Notes: generated by a model from the letters alone, not told the origin. 64,000 nucleotides of DNA from Xanthocytophaga flava (GCA_030068525.1 JASJOS010000001.1:1-64000), one strand, 5' to 3'. Counted from the stretch's first letter, positions 33,622-43,665 are shown. Program-made: numbers and translations.

Positions 33622-33702
33622 AGGGGATTATCTTTATTACTCTACTGTCCAAACTTCTCCTCTTACTGACTTTCTATACTATAAACTGCTCAAAAAGAAA
33701 GG

Positions 33703-34566
33703 TTATTTTGAAAGTTCTTCCAAGCCAAACGCAGCCAATACTTTTGGATATTCCACATTTACAGCGTCGTTGGCCCTTTGAACAATTTCTCCTGTCGAAG
33801 GGTCTACAACGGTTCGTAATGGCCTTTGTCCTTTCGGCAAATTGATCAGGTTCACTACTGCGTCTGCAACATTTTGGGGATCAGGCTTTACAGACTCGAT
33901 AATTTGACCAATGGCCGCAAACATTTTATCTGGAAATTCCGCGATAGCACTATAATCGCCAACAATCGATGTATCAGAGCCAAATTGTACCTTCTGGGAC
34001 ATTTCGGTAGGGAAGGTTCCAGGTTGAACAATGGCTATATCCACTCCTAAAGACCGTAATTCATAATGCAATCCTTCACTTAGTCCTTCCAAACCAAACT
34101 TTGAAGCACTATATACTACAGAAAAGGGAAAGGAGAATGTTCCAAATCCACTCGAAACATTGATGATCAGGCCATCTGATTGTTTACGCATGAATGGTAA
34201 AACCAGTTTCATCAACTTCCAGGGGGCAAACACATTCACATCAAATATTCGCTGAACATCTTCGGCAGTTGCGCTTTCAGCTATCCCAAACATGGTAACT
34301 CCTGCATTATTTACCAATACATCGATTGTGCCTTCGGCAGCAATGATCGTGTCAATGGCATTTTTTAAACTCGCATCATCTGTCAGCGATACATCCAAAA
34401 CCGTTATATTTTCTACCTGTGCCAGTGCTTTCGCTTTGTCGGCATTCTTTCCTTTGATATCTCTCATTGTTGCATAAACTTTATGCCCCAAAGCTGCGAC
34501 GGATTTGGCAGTAAGCCATCCAAACCCGCTATTTGTTCCTGTGATTAATACAACTTTCTTGCTCAT
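33703..34566 (-). CDS. Classical SDR family oxidoreductase
   Basis: A 287-residue NAD(P)-dependent dehydrogenase with the TGTNSGFG cofactor motif (about residues 9-16), NNAG (about 86-89), an active-site serine in INVSSGFG (about 134-141) and YSASKFGLEG (Tyr and Lys at about 150 and 154). The set is complete. The substrate is not predictable; the closest general type is the ketoreductase-like SDR group often found beside Crp/Fnr or AraC regulators. Its promoter, between this gene and the upstream Crp/Fnr gene on the same strand, holds the palindrome at 34621-34636. Confidence 0.88.
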   Translation of the reverse strand: MSKKVVLITGTNSGFGWLTAKSVAALGHKVYATMRDIKGKNADKAKALAQVENITVLDVSLTDDASLKNAIDTIIAAEGTIDVLVNNAGVTMFGIAESATAEDVQRIFDVNVFAPWKLMKLVLPFMRKQSDGLIINVSSGFGTFSFPFSVVYSASKFGLEGLSEGLHYELRSLGVDIAIVQPGTFPTEMSQKVQFGSDTSIVGDYSAIAEFPDKMFAAIGQIIESVKPDPQNVADAVVNLINLPKGQRPLRTVVDPSTGEIVQRANDAVNVEYPKVLAAFGLEELSK

Positions 34567-34620
34567 TTTCTTATTAGTTAAAATACTGATACAAAGATTG
34601 CCATCTGCAAAACGAAAGCA

Positions 34621-34636
34621 TTTACCATTTGGTAAA
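34621..34636. promoter_or_regulatory. Operator-like palindrome TTTACC-N4-GGTAAA
   Basis: A perfect dyad 55 bases upstream of the SDR gene start. It shares the TTACC-N4-GGTAA core with the sites at 32765 and 35248. The spacing resembles Crp/Fnr half-sites. Confidence 0.55.
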
Positions 34637-34644
34637 AAGTGATT

Positions 34645-35214
34645 TTAACGGATATTTTTTCTTATCCTGCTTAATGATTGTTGTGTAATCCCGAGGTAAG
34701 ATGCAACATAAGAAAGCGGAACACGATTGATAATTGTCGGAAATTGTTCAATGAACGATAAATAACGGGTGGTCGCATCTTCTGAAACCAAGGGGCTCCT
34801 CCTCTCAATCGTTTTTAACAAACAATTCTTTAAAATCAAGCCTGTTATACTATCCCAGCCAACAATTGTATTACCTATCTCGTCCCAGTCTTTTTTTGAA
34901 AAGACAAGAAGTTTACAATCAGTGACAGCTTGTATATAGTCCGAAGCAGCTACTTGTGTCTCAAACTTTTGCTGGTCTGAAATAAAATTATTCTCATCAA
35001 CGAAGTAATTGGTGATTTCTTCGCCTTTGTTGTTATAATAGCAAAAACGAACGACACCTTCCAGAACGAATCCAACATATCGTGGGATCTTTCCGGCTTC
35101 TGAAAAATACTCTTCTTTCCGAAGTTCCAGCTCTTTTGCCTTACTCATAATGAAGTCTGTCTGGTGCTTGTTCAGATTCCCAAACTGCAATATATAATCG
35201 AGGAATGCTTTCAT
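34645..35214 (-). CDS. Crp/Fnr family transcriptional regulator
   Basis: A 189-residue regulator: a cyclic-nucleotide-binding-like beta-barrel (about 25-115, including YVGFVLEGVVRFCYYNNKGEE) and a C-terminal helix-turn-helix (VPLSYVASYLGITQQSLSRIRKN, about 166-188). The barrel lacks the cAMP-binding residues of CRP, as is usual in this Bacteroidota group. A TTTACC-N4-GGTAAA dyad lies 34 bases before its start and another between it and the downstream SDR. I therefore infer autoregulation and control of the SDR gene. Confidence 0.88.
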   Translation of the reverse strand: MKAFLDYILQFGNLNKHQTDFIMSKAKELELRKEEYFSEAGKIPRYVGFVLEGVVRFCYYNNKGEEITNYFVDENNFISDQQKFETQVAASDYIQAVTDCKLLVFSKKDWDEIGNTIVGWDSITGLILKNCLLKTIERRSPLVSEDATTRYLSFIEQFPTIINRVPLSYVASYLGITQQSLSRIRKNIR

Positions 35215-35247
35215 AGGGTAAATTTCGCATTTATTGTGCGCAGTTTA

Positions 35248-35263
35248 TTTACCATATGGTAAA
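35248..35263. promoter_or_regulatory. Operator-like palindrome TTTACC-ATAT-GGTAAA
   Basis: A fully symmetric 16-base dyad 34 bases upstream of the Crp/Fnr gene. Third copy of the TTACC-N4-GGTAA core in 2.5 kb. Confidence 0.6.
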
Positions 35264-35617
35264 AATTAAACTTGCTAATGCTGCACTCCTACACCAATCA
35301 ACAGAGCCAAGGGCTTACTCAGAAAGCAGATCTTAACGATGTGGGACGTTACAGGCTATGCTCCAATGTAAAGATTTTCAGACTCACTCAATTCAATAAC
35401 AAAGGCTGTTCAAGTTTCTTTTTCCCAACTTAGCTCAAACAGTTAAGTATTCCTCGAATGGCGTTATCTATTTGGCTATAAATGCTATTTCAGGTAGGTT
35501 TGGAATCGGTAAGATATCTCCCGTAAATCTGTGCTATTCTTCCCTACAAATGGACTATTTATCTGGTGCAAATGCCAGTAGTTTTGTCATATCAAAATAA
35601 ACAAAACAAACACAAAT
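35264..35617. other. Intergenic stretch between divergent Crp/Fnr and SDR genes
   Basis: Beyond the palindrome I see no gene or repeat. The + strand promoter for the SDR at 35618 should lie near the end of the stretch, but no convincing TAnnTTTG box is present. Some parts (about 35440-35540) look like eroded coding sequence without an intact frame. Confidence 0.25.
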
Positions 35618-36442
35618 ATGTCAAAAGTAGTTTTTATTACCGGTGCATCCAGAGGATTCGGTAAATTATGGGCAGAAGCCTTTTTGAAACGTGGTGATAA
35701 AGTAGCAGCAACAGCCAGAAATATCTCAGCTTTGGATGATCTGGTTAGCACATACGGAGATAACATATTACCTGTACAACTAGATGTAACCAACAGACAA
35801 GACAACTTTAATGCTGTCAACAAAGTGGTTGAAAAATTTGGCCGAATAGATATTCTGATTAATAACGCAGGGTATGGCTTATTTGGTACTGTGGAAGAGT
35901 CTACTGAACAGCAAGCTCGTGCTCAAATGGAAACCAACTTCTTTGGCCTGTTATGGGTGACACAAGCAGTATTGCCTGTGATGCGGGCACAGAAAAGTGG
36001 TCATATCATTCAGGTATCCAGCTTCCTGGGACTGACTACCATTCCAATGCTGGGTGTATACAATGCATCTAAATTTGCAGTAGAAGGGCTAAGCGAAACG
36101 CTGGCAAGTGAGGTAGCCCATCTGGGTATTAAAGTGACACTGATTGAGCCAAATGGATTCGCTACTGAATGGGCTGGAGCTTCTGCTATACAAACAGACA
36201 ATACAATTCAGGACTATACACCTGTACGTGAAGCTTTTGGAGAGTCTGGTAGTGACCCTAGCATCTGGGGTAAACCTGAAGCGACAGTAGCCCCTATTCT
36301 GCAAATAGCTGATAGTCCTAATCCTCCTTTACGATTATTACTTGGTAAAGTAGCATATCATGGTGTAGTCCAAGCCTATACCAAACAATTGGAGGAGGTA
36401 GAAACCTGGAAAGAAGTAAGTATTGCTGCTCATGGTCATTAA
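35618..36442 (+). CDS. Classical SDR family oxidoreductase
   Basis: A 274-residue SDR with TGASRGFG (residues 7-14), NNAGYG (about 85-90), catalytic Ser in IQVSSFLG (about 132-139) and YNASKFAVEG (Tyr/Lys about 148 and 152). All catalytic residues are present. It differs clearly from the SDR at 33703. The AraC gene follows on the same strand after 100 bases, a frequent pairing in which the regulator controls the oxidoreductase. The substrate is unknown. Confidence 0.88.
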   Translation: MSKVVFITGASRGFGKLWAEAFLKRGDKVAATARNISALDDLVSTYGDNILPVQLDVTNRQDNFNAVNKVVEKFGRIDILINNAGYGLFGTVEESTEQQARAQMETNFFGLLWVTQAVLPVMRAQKSGHIIQVSSFLGLTTIPMLGVYNASKFAVEGLSETLASEVAHLGIKVTLIEPNGFATEWAGASAIQTDNTIQDYTPVREAFGESGSDPSIWGKPEATVAPILQIADSPNPPLRLLLGKVAYHGVVQAYTKQLEEVETWKEVSIAAHGH

Positions 36443-36542
36443 CAATAATTATCTTCCCATTGAGTTTTGGGAATGTTCGCCAGTATAATTTTGTTTACCT
36501 TCAAACTGAAAAAGCATTTATCAACTCCACACAGGAAATGAT

Positions 36543-37442
36543 ATGAATAAGACAGTCCATTACAAAACGCTGGCTGATCTGCACAAAGGCAATGGCTGGC
36601 CTCCACCCGAACATCCGTTGCTAAGTGTTGTCAGTTGTAAGAACAATTGCTCAATGGGAGACAGAGAGTTTACCAGCAATTGCTATCTGATCGGGTTCAA
36701 AAAGCTGAAAGCAGGTGTTATTCTGTATGGACGTACTCACTATGATCATACCAATGGTTCTATGTTATTTGTAAAGCCACGACAGATCATAGAAATGAAA
36801 TATATGGAGTTTGAGGAGGATGGCTTTATGATACTAATCCATGAGGATTATCTTGCCGGACATGAACTGCATCATGCCATACAGAAATACAACTTCTTTG
36901 ACTATGAAACCAATGAAGCGCTGCATCTGTCTCCGAAAGAGGAGGCAATTATATGGGACTTATTTAACAAGATAGCAGGCGAATATAGTACGAATCAGGA
37001 TGAATACAGCCGTGAGATCATGATTGGTCATATTTCTTCCATACTTATGTACTCACAGCGCTTTTACAAAAGACAATTTATCAATCGTACGGATATGTCG
37101 GGCAAAACGGTGACGAAATTTAATGAAGCACTACGGTTGTATTATGAGTCAGGTTATCTACAAACCAAAGGTCTTCCGTCTGTACAAAGCCTGGCAGAGC
37201 AGCTTTATGTATCTCCCCGCTATCTGAGTGATCTGTTAAAGCAGGAAACAGGCAAGACGGCCATGGATCTTATCCATATTTCCTTAATATCCGAGGCAAA
37301 GAATCAACTGAGAGCATCTGATCAGAGTGTAGCAGAAATCGCATATGGACTGGGTTTTGAAAATACGTCTTACTTCACACGATTGTTTAAGAAACAGGTA
37401 GGAATCAAACCACTTGAGTTCAAAAAGCAATCGTTAAACTAA
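36543..37442 (+). CDS. AraC family transcriptional regulator
   Basis: A 299-residue protein with an N-terminal sensor domain (about 1-185) of the type common in Bacteroidota AraC regulators. The C-terminal double helix-turn-helix (about 205-297) includes PSVQSLAEQLYVSPRYLSDLLKQETGKTA and SVAEIAYGLGFENTSYFTRLFKKQVGIKPLEF, the canonical second HTH and PROSITE-like tail. It lies 100 bases after the SDR gene and probably regulates it. A terminator hairpin follows. Confidence 0.9.
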   Translation: MNKTVHYKTLADLHKGNGWPPPEHPLLSVVSCKNNCSMGDREFTSNCYLIGFKKLKAGVILYGRTHYDHTNGSMLFVKPRQIIEMKYMEFEEDGFMILIHEDYLAGHELHHAIQKYNFFDYETNEALHLSPKEEAIIWDLFNKIAGEYSTNQDEYSREIMIGHISSILMYSQRFYKRQFINRTDMSGKTVTKFNEALRLYYESGYLQTKGLPSVQSLAEQLYVSPRYLSDLLKQETGKTAMDLIHISLISEAKNQLRASDQSVAEIAYGLGFENTSYFTRLFKKQVGIKPLEFKKQSLN

Positions 37443-37461
37443 AGAATAATTTTGCAGCTGT

Positions 37462-37493
37462 AGCCAGAATGACTCAACTCATTCTGGCTTTTC
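37462..37493 (+). terminator. Terminator of the AraC gene
   Basis: Eleven-base arms AGCCAGAATGA (37462-37472) and TCATTCTGGCT (37479-37489) with a 6-base loop, followed by TTTT. Confidence 0.8.
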
Positions 37494-37632
37494 TATTATA
37501 TATAAATCTATATGGAAAGTGGTTTATAATCACATCATTTTATACGAGTATATAGTCAAATCAATAACTATTGTAGTTTGAATCACTAACTGGCATTATT
37601 TCATAACTTTATTGATCAATCATGTCTATCAA

Positions 37633-38199
37633 ATGGAGTCATTACGTTTATATTTACGTTCTCTTTCAGAAATTTCTGATACAAGCTGGGAAATTCTATC
37701 TACAACACTCCACATGGTGACCTTTGCCAGAACCACCTATTTGCTCAAATCTGGTCAGGTTTGTAACTCACTCTTTTTTATCAGCAAAGGATATTGCAGA
37801 GCCTTTTATGATAAAGATGGTCAGGAAGTTAATACATCATTCTTCTTTGAAAAGGATATTGCTACCAACCTTAACAGTTATGCTACCGACCAACCCTCTG
37901 CATATACAATTCAAGCCTGCGAAGATGTAACAACCATACAATTTGACAAGAAAAAATTGCTGGAAGTTTGTGAGCAAGACCCTCAAATCGCTTTATTGGG
38001 AAGAAAATGCCTGCAATACATTGCAGCTAAAGAAGAAAAACATGCAGCAATCTATAAACTAATGACTGCACAGGAACGGTATGAATACATAGAAGATCTC
38101 TACCCACATATTATACAACGTGTATCTCTTACTCACCTTTCTTCCTATTTGGGAATAGCCAGGGAAACATTAAGCCGAATTCGTAGCAGACGTATGTAG
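37633..38199 (+). CDS. Crp/Fnr family transcriptional regulator
   Basis: 188 residues from ATG 37633 (preferred over a TTG 21 bases upstream, since the family begins MESLRLYL-like). Cyclic-nucleotide-binding-like domain (about 25-115, SGQVCNSLFFISKGYCRAFYD) and C-terminal HTH (VSLTHLSSYLGIARETLSRIRSRR). It belongs to the same Bacteroidota group as the gene at 34645, but no TTACC-N4-GGTAA dyad precedes it. The NTF2-like gene follows after about 100 bases on the same strand and may be its target. Confidence 0.88.
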   Translation: MESLRLYLRSLSEISDTSWEILSTTLHMVTFARTTYLLKSGQVCNSLFFISKGYCRAFYDKDGQEVNTSFFFEKDIATNLNSYATDQPSAYTIQACEDVTTIQFDKKKLLEVCEQDPQIALLGRKCLQYIAAKEEKHAAIYKLMTAQERYEYIEDLYPHIIQRVSLTHLSSYLGIARETLSRIRSRRM

Positions 38200-38300
38200 C
38201 CTATCATTTTGTGACGATCGTCACATGATATGTTTCTCAGCCAGTATGATCTTTGTGTTATATATCAAAAATCTATATTCACCTGATAAACAATAAGATT

Positions 38301-38672
38301 ATGGCACAATATGAGTCACAACTTCCAGAGGCCAGTACAAAAGAGACAGTGCTGTCTTTTATAGAAGCCTTAAATAAAGAAGACTTTGCCCAGGCCAGAC
38401 GACTGGTACATGACGATCTTACTTTTATAGGAGCATTGGGTACACGAAACGGAGCAGACGCTTATTTTGCAGATATGGAGCGCATGAAAATGAAATATGT
38501 GATTCAAAGAGCTTTTGTGGAAGGAAATGACGTTTGTCTTTTGTATGATTTTACAATTGACGGTATCACCGTATTTGGCTGCGGATGGTATCAGCTTATC
38601 GACAACAGAATACGCTCTTTTAAAGTAATTTTTGACCCACGCCCTTTACTGGAAGAAGCCAATAAAAAATGA
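38301..38672 (+). CDS. NTF2-like (SnoaL-type) protein
   Basis: 123 residues from ATG 38301; an upstream in-frame extension starting at 38253 looks non-coding. The fold pattern is that of NTF2/SnoaL-like proteins: an N-terminal helix (KETVLSFIEALNKEDFAQARRLV), then LTFIGALGTRNGADAYFADMERM, and a C-terminal sheet. Catalytic residues cannot be assigned. Family members act as small isomerases, hydrolases or binding proteins. Its stop is inside a long terminator hairpin. Confidence 0.7.
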   Translation: MAQYESQLPEASTKETVLSFIEALNKEDFAQARRLVHDDLTFIGALGTRNGADAYFADMERMKMKYVIQRAFVEGNDVCLLYDFTIDGITVFGCGWYQLIDNRIRSFKVIFDPRPLLEEANKK

Positions 38673-38698
38673 TACAGGATTGTCCTGTATCATTTTTT
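38664..38698. terminator. Bidirectional terminator between convergent genes
   Basis: Perfect 16-base arms (38664-38679 and 38683-38698) with a 3-base loop, flanked by A6 and T6. It serves the NTF2-like gene on + and the aminotransferase on -, and includes the NTF2-like stop codon. Confidence 0.9.
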
Positions 38699-38720
38699 AC
38701 TAATTGTTATAGTTAGTTTA

Positions 38721-39953
38721 TCAAAAAGTCAGAATCGTCTTTTCAATAATATCACAGCATTCATGTAATTGTTCTTCAGTAATAGTTAAGGGAGGAGCAA
38801 AGCGAATTTTATCTCCATGAGTAGGTTTTGCCAGTAAGCCATTGTCACGCAGAGCCAGACATACATCCCAGGCAGTTCGGCCATCTGTAGTTTCCTTAAT
38901 GTCAATTGCATTTAGCAAGCCTTTTCCTCTAACGGCCTTTACAAGATCTGTTTTAGCTTGCAGGATTTGCATACGATGACGGAACAGTTCACCCATCTTG
39001 TGTGCATTCTCCATAAGTTTTTCTTCTCTTACTACTTCCAGAGCAGCTATTGTTACAGCACACGCCAGAGGATTTCCACCAAAAGTACTACCATGTTCAC
39101 CAGGTTTCAGTGTCAGCATAACCTCATTATCAGCCAGCACTGCCGATACAGGATATATACCTCCTGACAAAGCTTTACCCAGAACTACAATATCTGGCCT
39201 TACGCCTTCATGATCACAACAAAGCATTTTACCTGTTCGGGCAATACCTGTTTGTACTTCATCTGCGATAAAAAGAACATTGTACTTTTCACAAAGTGCT
39301 TCTACTCTTTTCAGATAACCTGCATCAGGCACAAATACACCTGCTTCGCCCTGAATAGGCTCAACCCAGAATCCACATACATCGGGATTTTGCAGGGCAT
39401 CTTCTACAGCATTCAGATCGTTATAGGGAATAATCTGGTAGCCAGGCAAAAAAGGGCCAAAATGCTTGGTTGCTATCGGATCTGTAGAAGCGGAGATGAT
39501 CCCCGTAGTTCGCCCATGAAAGTTATTCTGAACAGCCACAATCACGGCCTGACCATCTGGAATCCCTTTTACTTCATATCCCCATTTACGGGCAAGCTTA
39601 ATGGCAGACTCATTGGCTTCTGCGCCTGAGTTCATCATCAGCACTTTGTCATAGCCAAAGTATTGGGTCATATATTTGGCACATTCTCCCAGCTTGTCAC
39701 TATGAAAAGCACGTGAAGTCAGTGTCAGCGTTTGTGCCTGATCTATCAGGGCTTTTACAATCTTAGGATGACAATGCCCCTGATTGACTGCACTATACGC
39801 AGACAAAAAATCATAATACCGCTTGCCGTTCACATCCCATAGAAAAACACCCTCTCCTCTCGCCAATACGACCGGCAAGGGATGATAATTGTGGGCAGAA
39901 TACAGGTGTTCAAGTTCAATAAAGGTCTGTGATTGGTCAAGGGTGGTTATCAT
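38721..39953 (-). CDS. rocD: Ornithine--oxo-acid transaminase
   Basis: A 410-residue class III PLP aminotransferase that converts ornithine and 2-oxoglutarate to glutamate semialdehyde and glutamate in arginine/ornithine catabolism and proline supply. Visible features: [37 protein letters not shown], the NNFHGRT segment, [14 protein letters not shown] with the cofactor Asp, and VLGKALSGG with the PLP lysine. [13 protein letters not shown] follows. The length is typical for OAT. It stands alone with its own terminator; the upstream 127 bases lead to the divergent DUF5522 gene. Confidence 0.93.
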   Translation of the reverse strand: MITTLDQSQTFIELEHLYSAHNYHPLPVVLARGEGVFLWDVNGKRYYDFLSAYSAVNQGHCHPKIVKALIDQAQTLTLTSRAFHSDKLGECAKYMTQYFGYDKVLMMNSGAEANESAIKLARKWGYEVKGIPDGQAVIVAVQNNFHGRTTGIISASTDPIATKHFGPFLPGYQIIPYNDLNAVEDALQNPDVCGFWVEPIQGEAGVFVPDAGYLKRVEALCEKYNVLFIADEVQTGIARTGKMLCCDHEGVRPDIVVLGKALSGGIYPVSAVLADNEVMLTLKPGEHGSTFGGNPLACAVTIAALEVVREEKLMENAHKMGELFRHRMQILQAKTDLVKAVRGKGLLNAIDIKETTDGRTAWDVCLALRDNGLLAKPTHGDKIRFAPPLTITEEQLHECCDIIEKTILTF

Positions 39954-40080
39954 AATGGTAAAATAATATGATTAAACTAATGTGCTTCTTTAGTTTAAAG
40001 GCTTATTACTAAATATACTCAAAACATTTTTATCTGTCAAACTGTTTGAAGGGATAGATGTATTACCCACTTTTGTCATT

Positions 40081-40254
40081 ATGTCCAAAAAGAAAGATAA
40101 TTTGTTCAATAACCGCGGACTTACTCCTGAAGATTACTATATCAACGAACAAGGGCTAATGGTTTTTACAGCACATTATCATCTCAAACGGGGTTACTGC
40201 TGCGGTAATCGCTGTAAGCATTGCCCTTATGGCTATAAAAATACAAAATCTTAA
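40081..40254 (+). CDS. DUF5522 small cysteine-rich protein
   Basis: A 57-residue protein. The C-terminal part has the pattern GYCCGNRCKHCPYGY, with four or more cysteines in a CC-x3-C-x2-C arrangement characteristic of the DUF5522 family and suggestive of metal binding. The middle (YYINEQGLMVFTAHYHLKRG) also matches. It is one of the small conserved genes of Bacteroidota. Function unknown. It sits about 100 bases before rpmB on the same strand. Confidence 0.85.
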   Translation: MSKKKDNLFNNRGLTPEDYYINEQGLMVFTAHYHLKRGYCCGNRCKHCPYGYKNTKS

Positions 40255-40353
40255 CAATTGTTTTGTTTTTTTATTTAAGAATGCTGATATTTGCAGCCCT
40301 GTTTTGTATCGGACTGAATTTATCCTATTTACTATATTTAAAGACTTAAGAAA

Positions 40354-40590
40354 ATGGCAAGAGTTTGTCAGATTACTGGAAAAAAGACCCAAGTAGGTAA
40401 CAACGTTTCACACGCTAACAATAAAACAAAACGCAAATTTTATCCTAATTTGCAAGTAAAACGGTTTTATGTACCTTCTGAAGATAAGTGGATTACTCTT
40501 AAAGTTTCTACAAGAGCTTTACGTACTATCTCTAAGAAAGGTATCGAAGCTGTATTGAAAGAAGCTCGTTTGGCTGGACAAGTATTATAA
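40354..40590 (+). CDS. rpmB: 50S ribosomal protein L28
   Basis: A 78-residue ribosomal protein of the bacterial L28 family: begins [11 protein letters not shown] and contains [20 protein letters not shown] and [13 protein letters not shown]. It binds 23S rRNA in the large subunit. In many Bacteroidota rpmB is followed by rpmG and DUF4295; here a strong terminator follows at once, so L28 is transcribed alone or with DUF5522. A near-consensus promoter (TTG, 20 bases, GATATTTG) lies at about 40264-40294. Confidence 0.97.
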   Translation: MARVCQITGKKTQVGNNVSHANNKTKRKFYPNLQVKRFYVPSEDKWITLKVSTRALRTISKKGIEAVLKEARLAGQVL

Positions 40591-40637
40591 TTTTGATACT
40601 GTTTTTCTGTAATCGCATACATTCAAAGACACCCAAT

Positions 40638-40674
40638 AAAAAACTCCATCCTGTCTAACAAGATGGAGTTTTTT
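40638..40674. terminator. Bidirectional terminator after rpmB
   Basis: Arms around AAAAAACTCCATC (40638-40650) and GATGGAGTTTTTT (40662-40674), perfect over 13 bases, with A and T runs on both sides. It separates rpmB from the convergent protease gene. Confidence 0.9.
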
Positions 40675-40688
40675 AGTATACACACTCC

Positions 40689-41948
40689 TCAGATCATTCG
40701 TTTAAGTCTGAATTCTGCATAGACAAAGTTATTCTCTCTTCTGACAAATAACTTTACCCACTTTCCTTCTCCTCGCTGAAGGATTTTCAGAACATCGCTT
40801 AGATGCAGATCAGAAGCCATGTGACTATTAAGTGAAATAATTTCATCTCCCTTTTTAAGCCCCGCTTTATCAGCAGGTGAATCCGGATGTATATATTCCA
40901 GAACAAACTTTTGAAAAGATGATCCGGTAGCCCGTACATCCAATCCACTCATATCGCGTTCAAAACGCTCCTTGAATGATTTTTTGTTGGGTTTCAGAAT
41001 GATGTAATTCTGAGGGTAATTAAATACTACATCAAATCGTTTCAGAAACTCACATCCAATATTTCCCTGGCGATTCAGATGCTTTGCCATTTCCATAGCC
41101 AGAGAGTTTGTATCTGGAAAGGAAGTAATCACCTGTTCCAGCTCATAATTGCCAATTTTCACTTTTTCAATCCTTCCCAGACTACCATTAATGATTCCAT
41201 TCAATCCGCGGCCTAACTGAGCACGTATAATCTTATCAGGCAATTGAATATGTTCACTGGTCCCCAGGTCAAGAGATAACGCATGTCCGGCTCCTGTATC
41301 AAGAATAACCTTGATGGGGATCTCCCGGTTATCTGCGTAAACTGCACTGGCATACACATAGGGTTTGGTATCCTCTATCACAATAGGAATCCTCTCTCCC
41401 CTACCTCTGTATTTATATTTTTCCGGCTGATACAAACGTAATGTACGTGCACGAAAATCAATTTTGACTACGAAGTGTCTGAAGAGTTCAAATCCGAAAA
41501 TACCATGAATAGGGATGCCAACATAGCTTGAAAGCTGAAGGAGATCATCGGAAAGTGCTACAACATTCTGTCCAATAGCCTTGATACCAGGCAAATAAAT
41601 CTGATTATTTATAGCAACGTATGCTTCCAGAGATGATCCCTGCCCGGCACCTGTCACATTCACTTTGCGAACAAATCGCAGATTTAGCTTTCTGGCTACC
41701 TCCGGATCTGTCAACAGATTCATACTGATACCTGTATCCAGTATAAAGTTTAACGTATCAGAGGTATTGATACGTACCGGGATAACAATGAGATTGCTAT
41801 GCCATTTAAATGGTATAACAATACATTTGCGTTTCTCAGCGAAAAAGAAGCCGACATCCTGTGCCTGAACACATTCGACAGCTACGGCCATAACAAAAGA
41901 AAATATACAAAAGCTTCTCCACATAAGAGATGCCCGCAGAGCGCTCAT
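40689..41948 (-). CDS. Retropepsin-like aspartyl protease with C-terminal PDZ domain
   Basis: A 419-residue exported protein with a signal peptide (about 1-29, ending VQAQ). Two aspartyl-protease-like halves each carry an active-site triplet: FILDTGIS (about 67-74) and VILDTGAG (about 213-220). A PDZ domain (about 330-405) contains VLEYIHPDSPADKAGLKKGDEIISLN. This layout is common in Bacteroidota periplasmic or surface proteases with unknown substrates. DTG in both halves suggests a self-contained active site rather than a dimer. Monocistronic, ending at a terminator. Confidence 0.88.
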   Translation of the reverse strand: MSALRASLMWRSFCIFSFVMAVAVECVQAQDVGFFFAEKRKCIVIPFKWHSNLIVIPVRINTSDTLNFILDTGISMNLLTDPEVARKLNLRFVRKVNVTGAGQGSSLEAYVAINNQIYLPGIKAIGQNVVALSDDLLQLSSYVGIPIHGIFGFELFRHFVVKIDFRARTLRLYQPEKYKYRGRGERIPIVIEDTKPYVYASAVYADNREIPIKVILDTGAGHALSLDLGTSEHIQLPDKIIRAQLGRGLNGIINGSLGRIEKVKIGNYELEQVITSFPDTNSLAMEMAKHLNRQGNIGCEFLKRFDVVFNYPQNYIILKPNKKSFKERFERDMSGLDVRATGSSFQKFVLEYIHPDSPADKAGLKKGDEIISLNSHMASDLHLSDVLKILQRGEGKWVKLFVRRENNFVYAEFRLKRMI

Positions 41949-42153
41949 AGCGGTTATAGTTAAAAATTTACATATAATAAGAATTAAATTCTACACTGAT
42001 TTTCAACACAATAACAATCCTTCCAACGAAAAGGTTGATTGCTGATCTGCTAATTTGTATGCCTCACATTTATAGACAAAAGATACATTTTTTTTCTATC
42101 TGAAAATATACTTTCTGCGCCAACTGCTCTAAATGCCTGATGAATGGTAGCTT

Positions 42154-43461
42154 CTAGTCTTCTTTTATACGAAAGCACAACAATGCAGCCAATACCATCA
42201 AACCTCCTCCTATCTGTACAGCCAGTAACCGATCATTCCCTAATACATTTGCCATAAGCCATCCAAAGAACAAGGAGGCAATAATCTCAGGCAGTACTAT
42301 AAAGAAATTAAAAATACCCATGTAAATACCTATCTTATCTTCGGGCAGACAACCCGCCAGAATAGCGTAAGGCATAGACAAGATACTCGCCCAGGCAATA
42401 CCAATACATGACATAGACACAAACAACAGGTTAGGCTCCCGGATAAACCCTACAGAGAGTAAACCCAATGCACCTATAATCAGGCAAACCATATGAGTTA
42501 TCCGTTTACCCAAACGCATAGCAATAGCGGGAAGTATCAAAGCAAACAAAAACGTAACCAGATTGTAAAACGACAGTGTTAAGCCTGCAAATTGAATACC
42601 CTCTGTATATAAGGAAGACTTTTCGTCTGGTGCCTGAAACACATTACGGGCCACTGCCGGCGAATAATAAAACCACATAAGAAATAACCCCGGCCATGTA
42701 AAAAATTGCACTAATGCAATCTGTCTCATGCGCTGTGGCATATGACGAATAGCGTGAAAAATCTCAACAGCCCCTGCGCCAAAACCTTTATTACTTTCCT
42801 GTTTCTTCAAAACAATATCAATGTCTACTGGAGGGTATTCTTTTGTAGTAAGTATAGTATACAATACAGAGCCAAGAAAAGCAGCACCCCCTATATAAAA
42901 AGACAAGCGAACAGTGGCAGGAATAGCCTCCTGTACATCGTTTTGTACATGAAACCAATGATCCATCATCCAGGGAAGCGCACTGGCAATTACAGAGCCT
43001 AAACCTATGAATAAACTCTGCATCGAAAATCCGATAGTCCGCTGCTCTTCTGAGAGTTTATCAACTACAAACGCCCGAAATGGCTCCATACTGATATTGA
43101 TAGAAGTATCCATAATCCATAACAGTCCGGCAGCCATCCATAAAGCAGAAGAATTTGGCATGAGAACCAAAGCAATTGTACTTAGAATCGCACCAACCAA
43201 AAAATAAGGACGCCGACGCCCCAGAACAGGATGCCAGGTACGATCACTCAAATATCCAACGATAGGTTGTACAATTAAGCCTGTAAGAGGTGCGGCCAAA
43301 AACAAAAGTGGTATTTCATCAGCATTTGCTCCCAAATATTCATAAATACTACTCATGTTTGCCATCTGTAGTGCCCACCCAAACTGAATACCACAAAAGC
43401 CAAATGTCATATTCCATATCTGCCAAAAACTCATTCTTGGCTTTGTAAGCGTTACGTTCAT
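42154..43461 (-). CDS. MFS transporter, SLC45/sugar:cation type
   Basis: A 435-residue, 12-helix transporter. The N-terminal part has [19 protein letters not shown] and [26 protein letters not shown], the RDRT..GRRRP-like loop 2-3 signature of SLC45-type sucrose/maltose transporters, plus [22 protein letters not shown]. It probably moves a disaccharide with protons. The usual companions (maltose phosphorylase, glucoamylase, LacI regulator) are not adjacent, so the substrate stays open. Monocistronic. Confidence 0.85.
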   Translation of the reverse strand: MNVTLTKPRMSFWQIWNMTFGFCGIQFGWALQMANMSSIYEYLGANADEIPLLFLAAPLTGLIVQPIVGYLSDRTWHPVLGRRRPYFLVGAILSTIALVLMPNSSALWMAAGLLWIMDTSINISMEPFRAFVVDKLSEEQRTIGFSMQSLFIGLGSVIASALPWMMDHWFHVQNDVQEAIPATVRLSFYIGGAAFLGSVLYTILTTKEYPPVDIDIVLKKQESNKGFGAGAVEIFHAIRHMPQRMRQIALVQFFTWPGLFLMWFYYSPAVARNVFQAPDEKSSLYTEGIQFAGLTLSFYNLVTFLFALILPAIAMRLGKRITHMVCLIIGALGLLSVGFIREPNLLFVSMSCIGIAWASILSMPYAILAGCLPEDKIGIYMGIFNFFIVLPEIIASLFFGWLMANVLGNDRLLAVQIGGGLMVLAALLCFRIKED

Positions 43462-43577
43462 AAAGAATGTAAAGTAGAAATTCCCACCCGTGGATACAAA
43501 CTATAGTTACAACGTTAAATATAACTCAATTTATTCATAAAAAAACAATGATTCGTCAAATTTTACAGATACCAAAA

Positions 43578-43603
43578 AAGAACTGCCCTATCAGACAGTT
43601 CTT
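43578..43603 (-). terminator. Terminator of the universal stress protein gene
   Basis: Arms AAGAACTG (43578-43585) and CAGTTCTT (43596-43603); on the minus strand the stem is followed by a U-run (complement of the A-run at 43574-43579). Confidence 0.75.
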
Positions 43604-43665
43604 CTCTAACAATGATTTACTATATATTCATAAAAGTAGCCCTATGGGATTTGGTATAGCTACTT

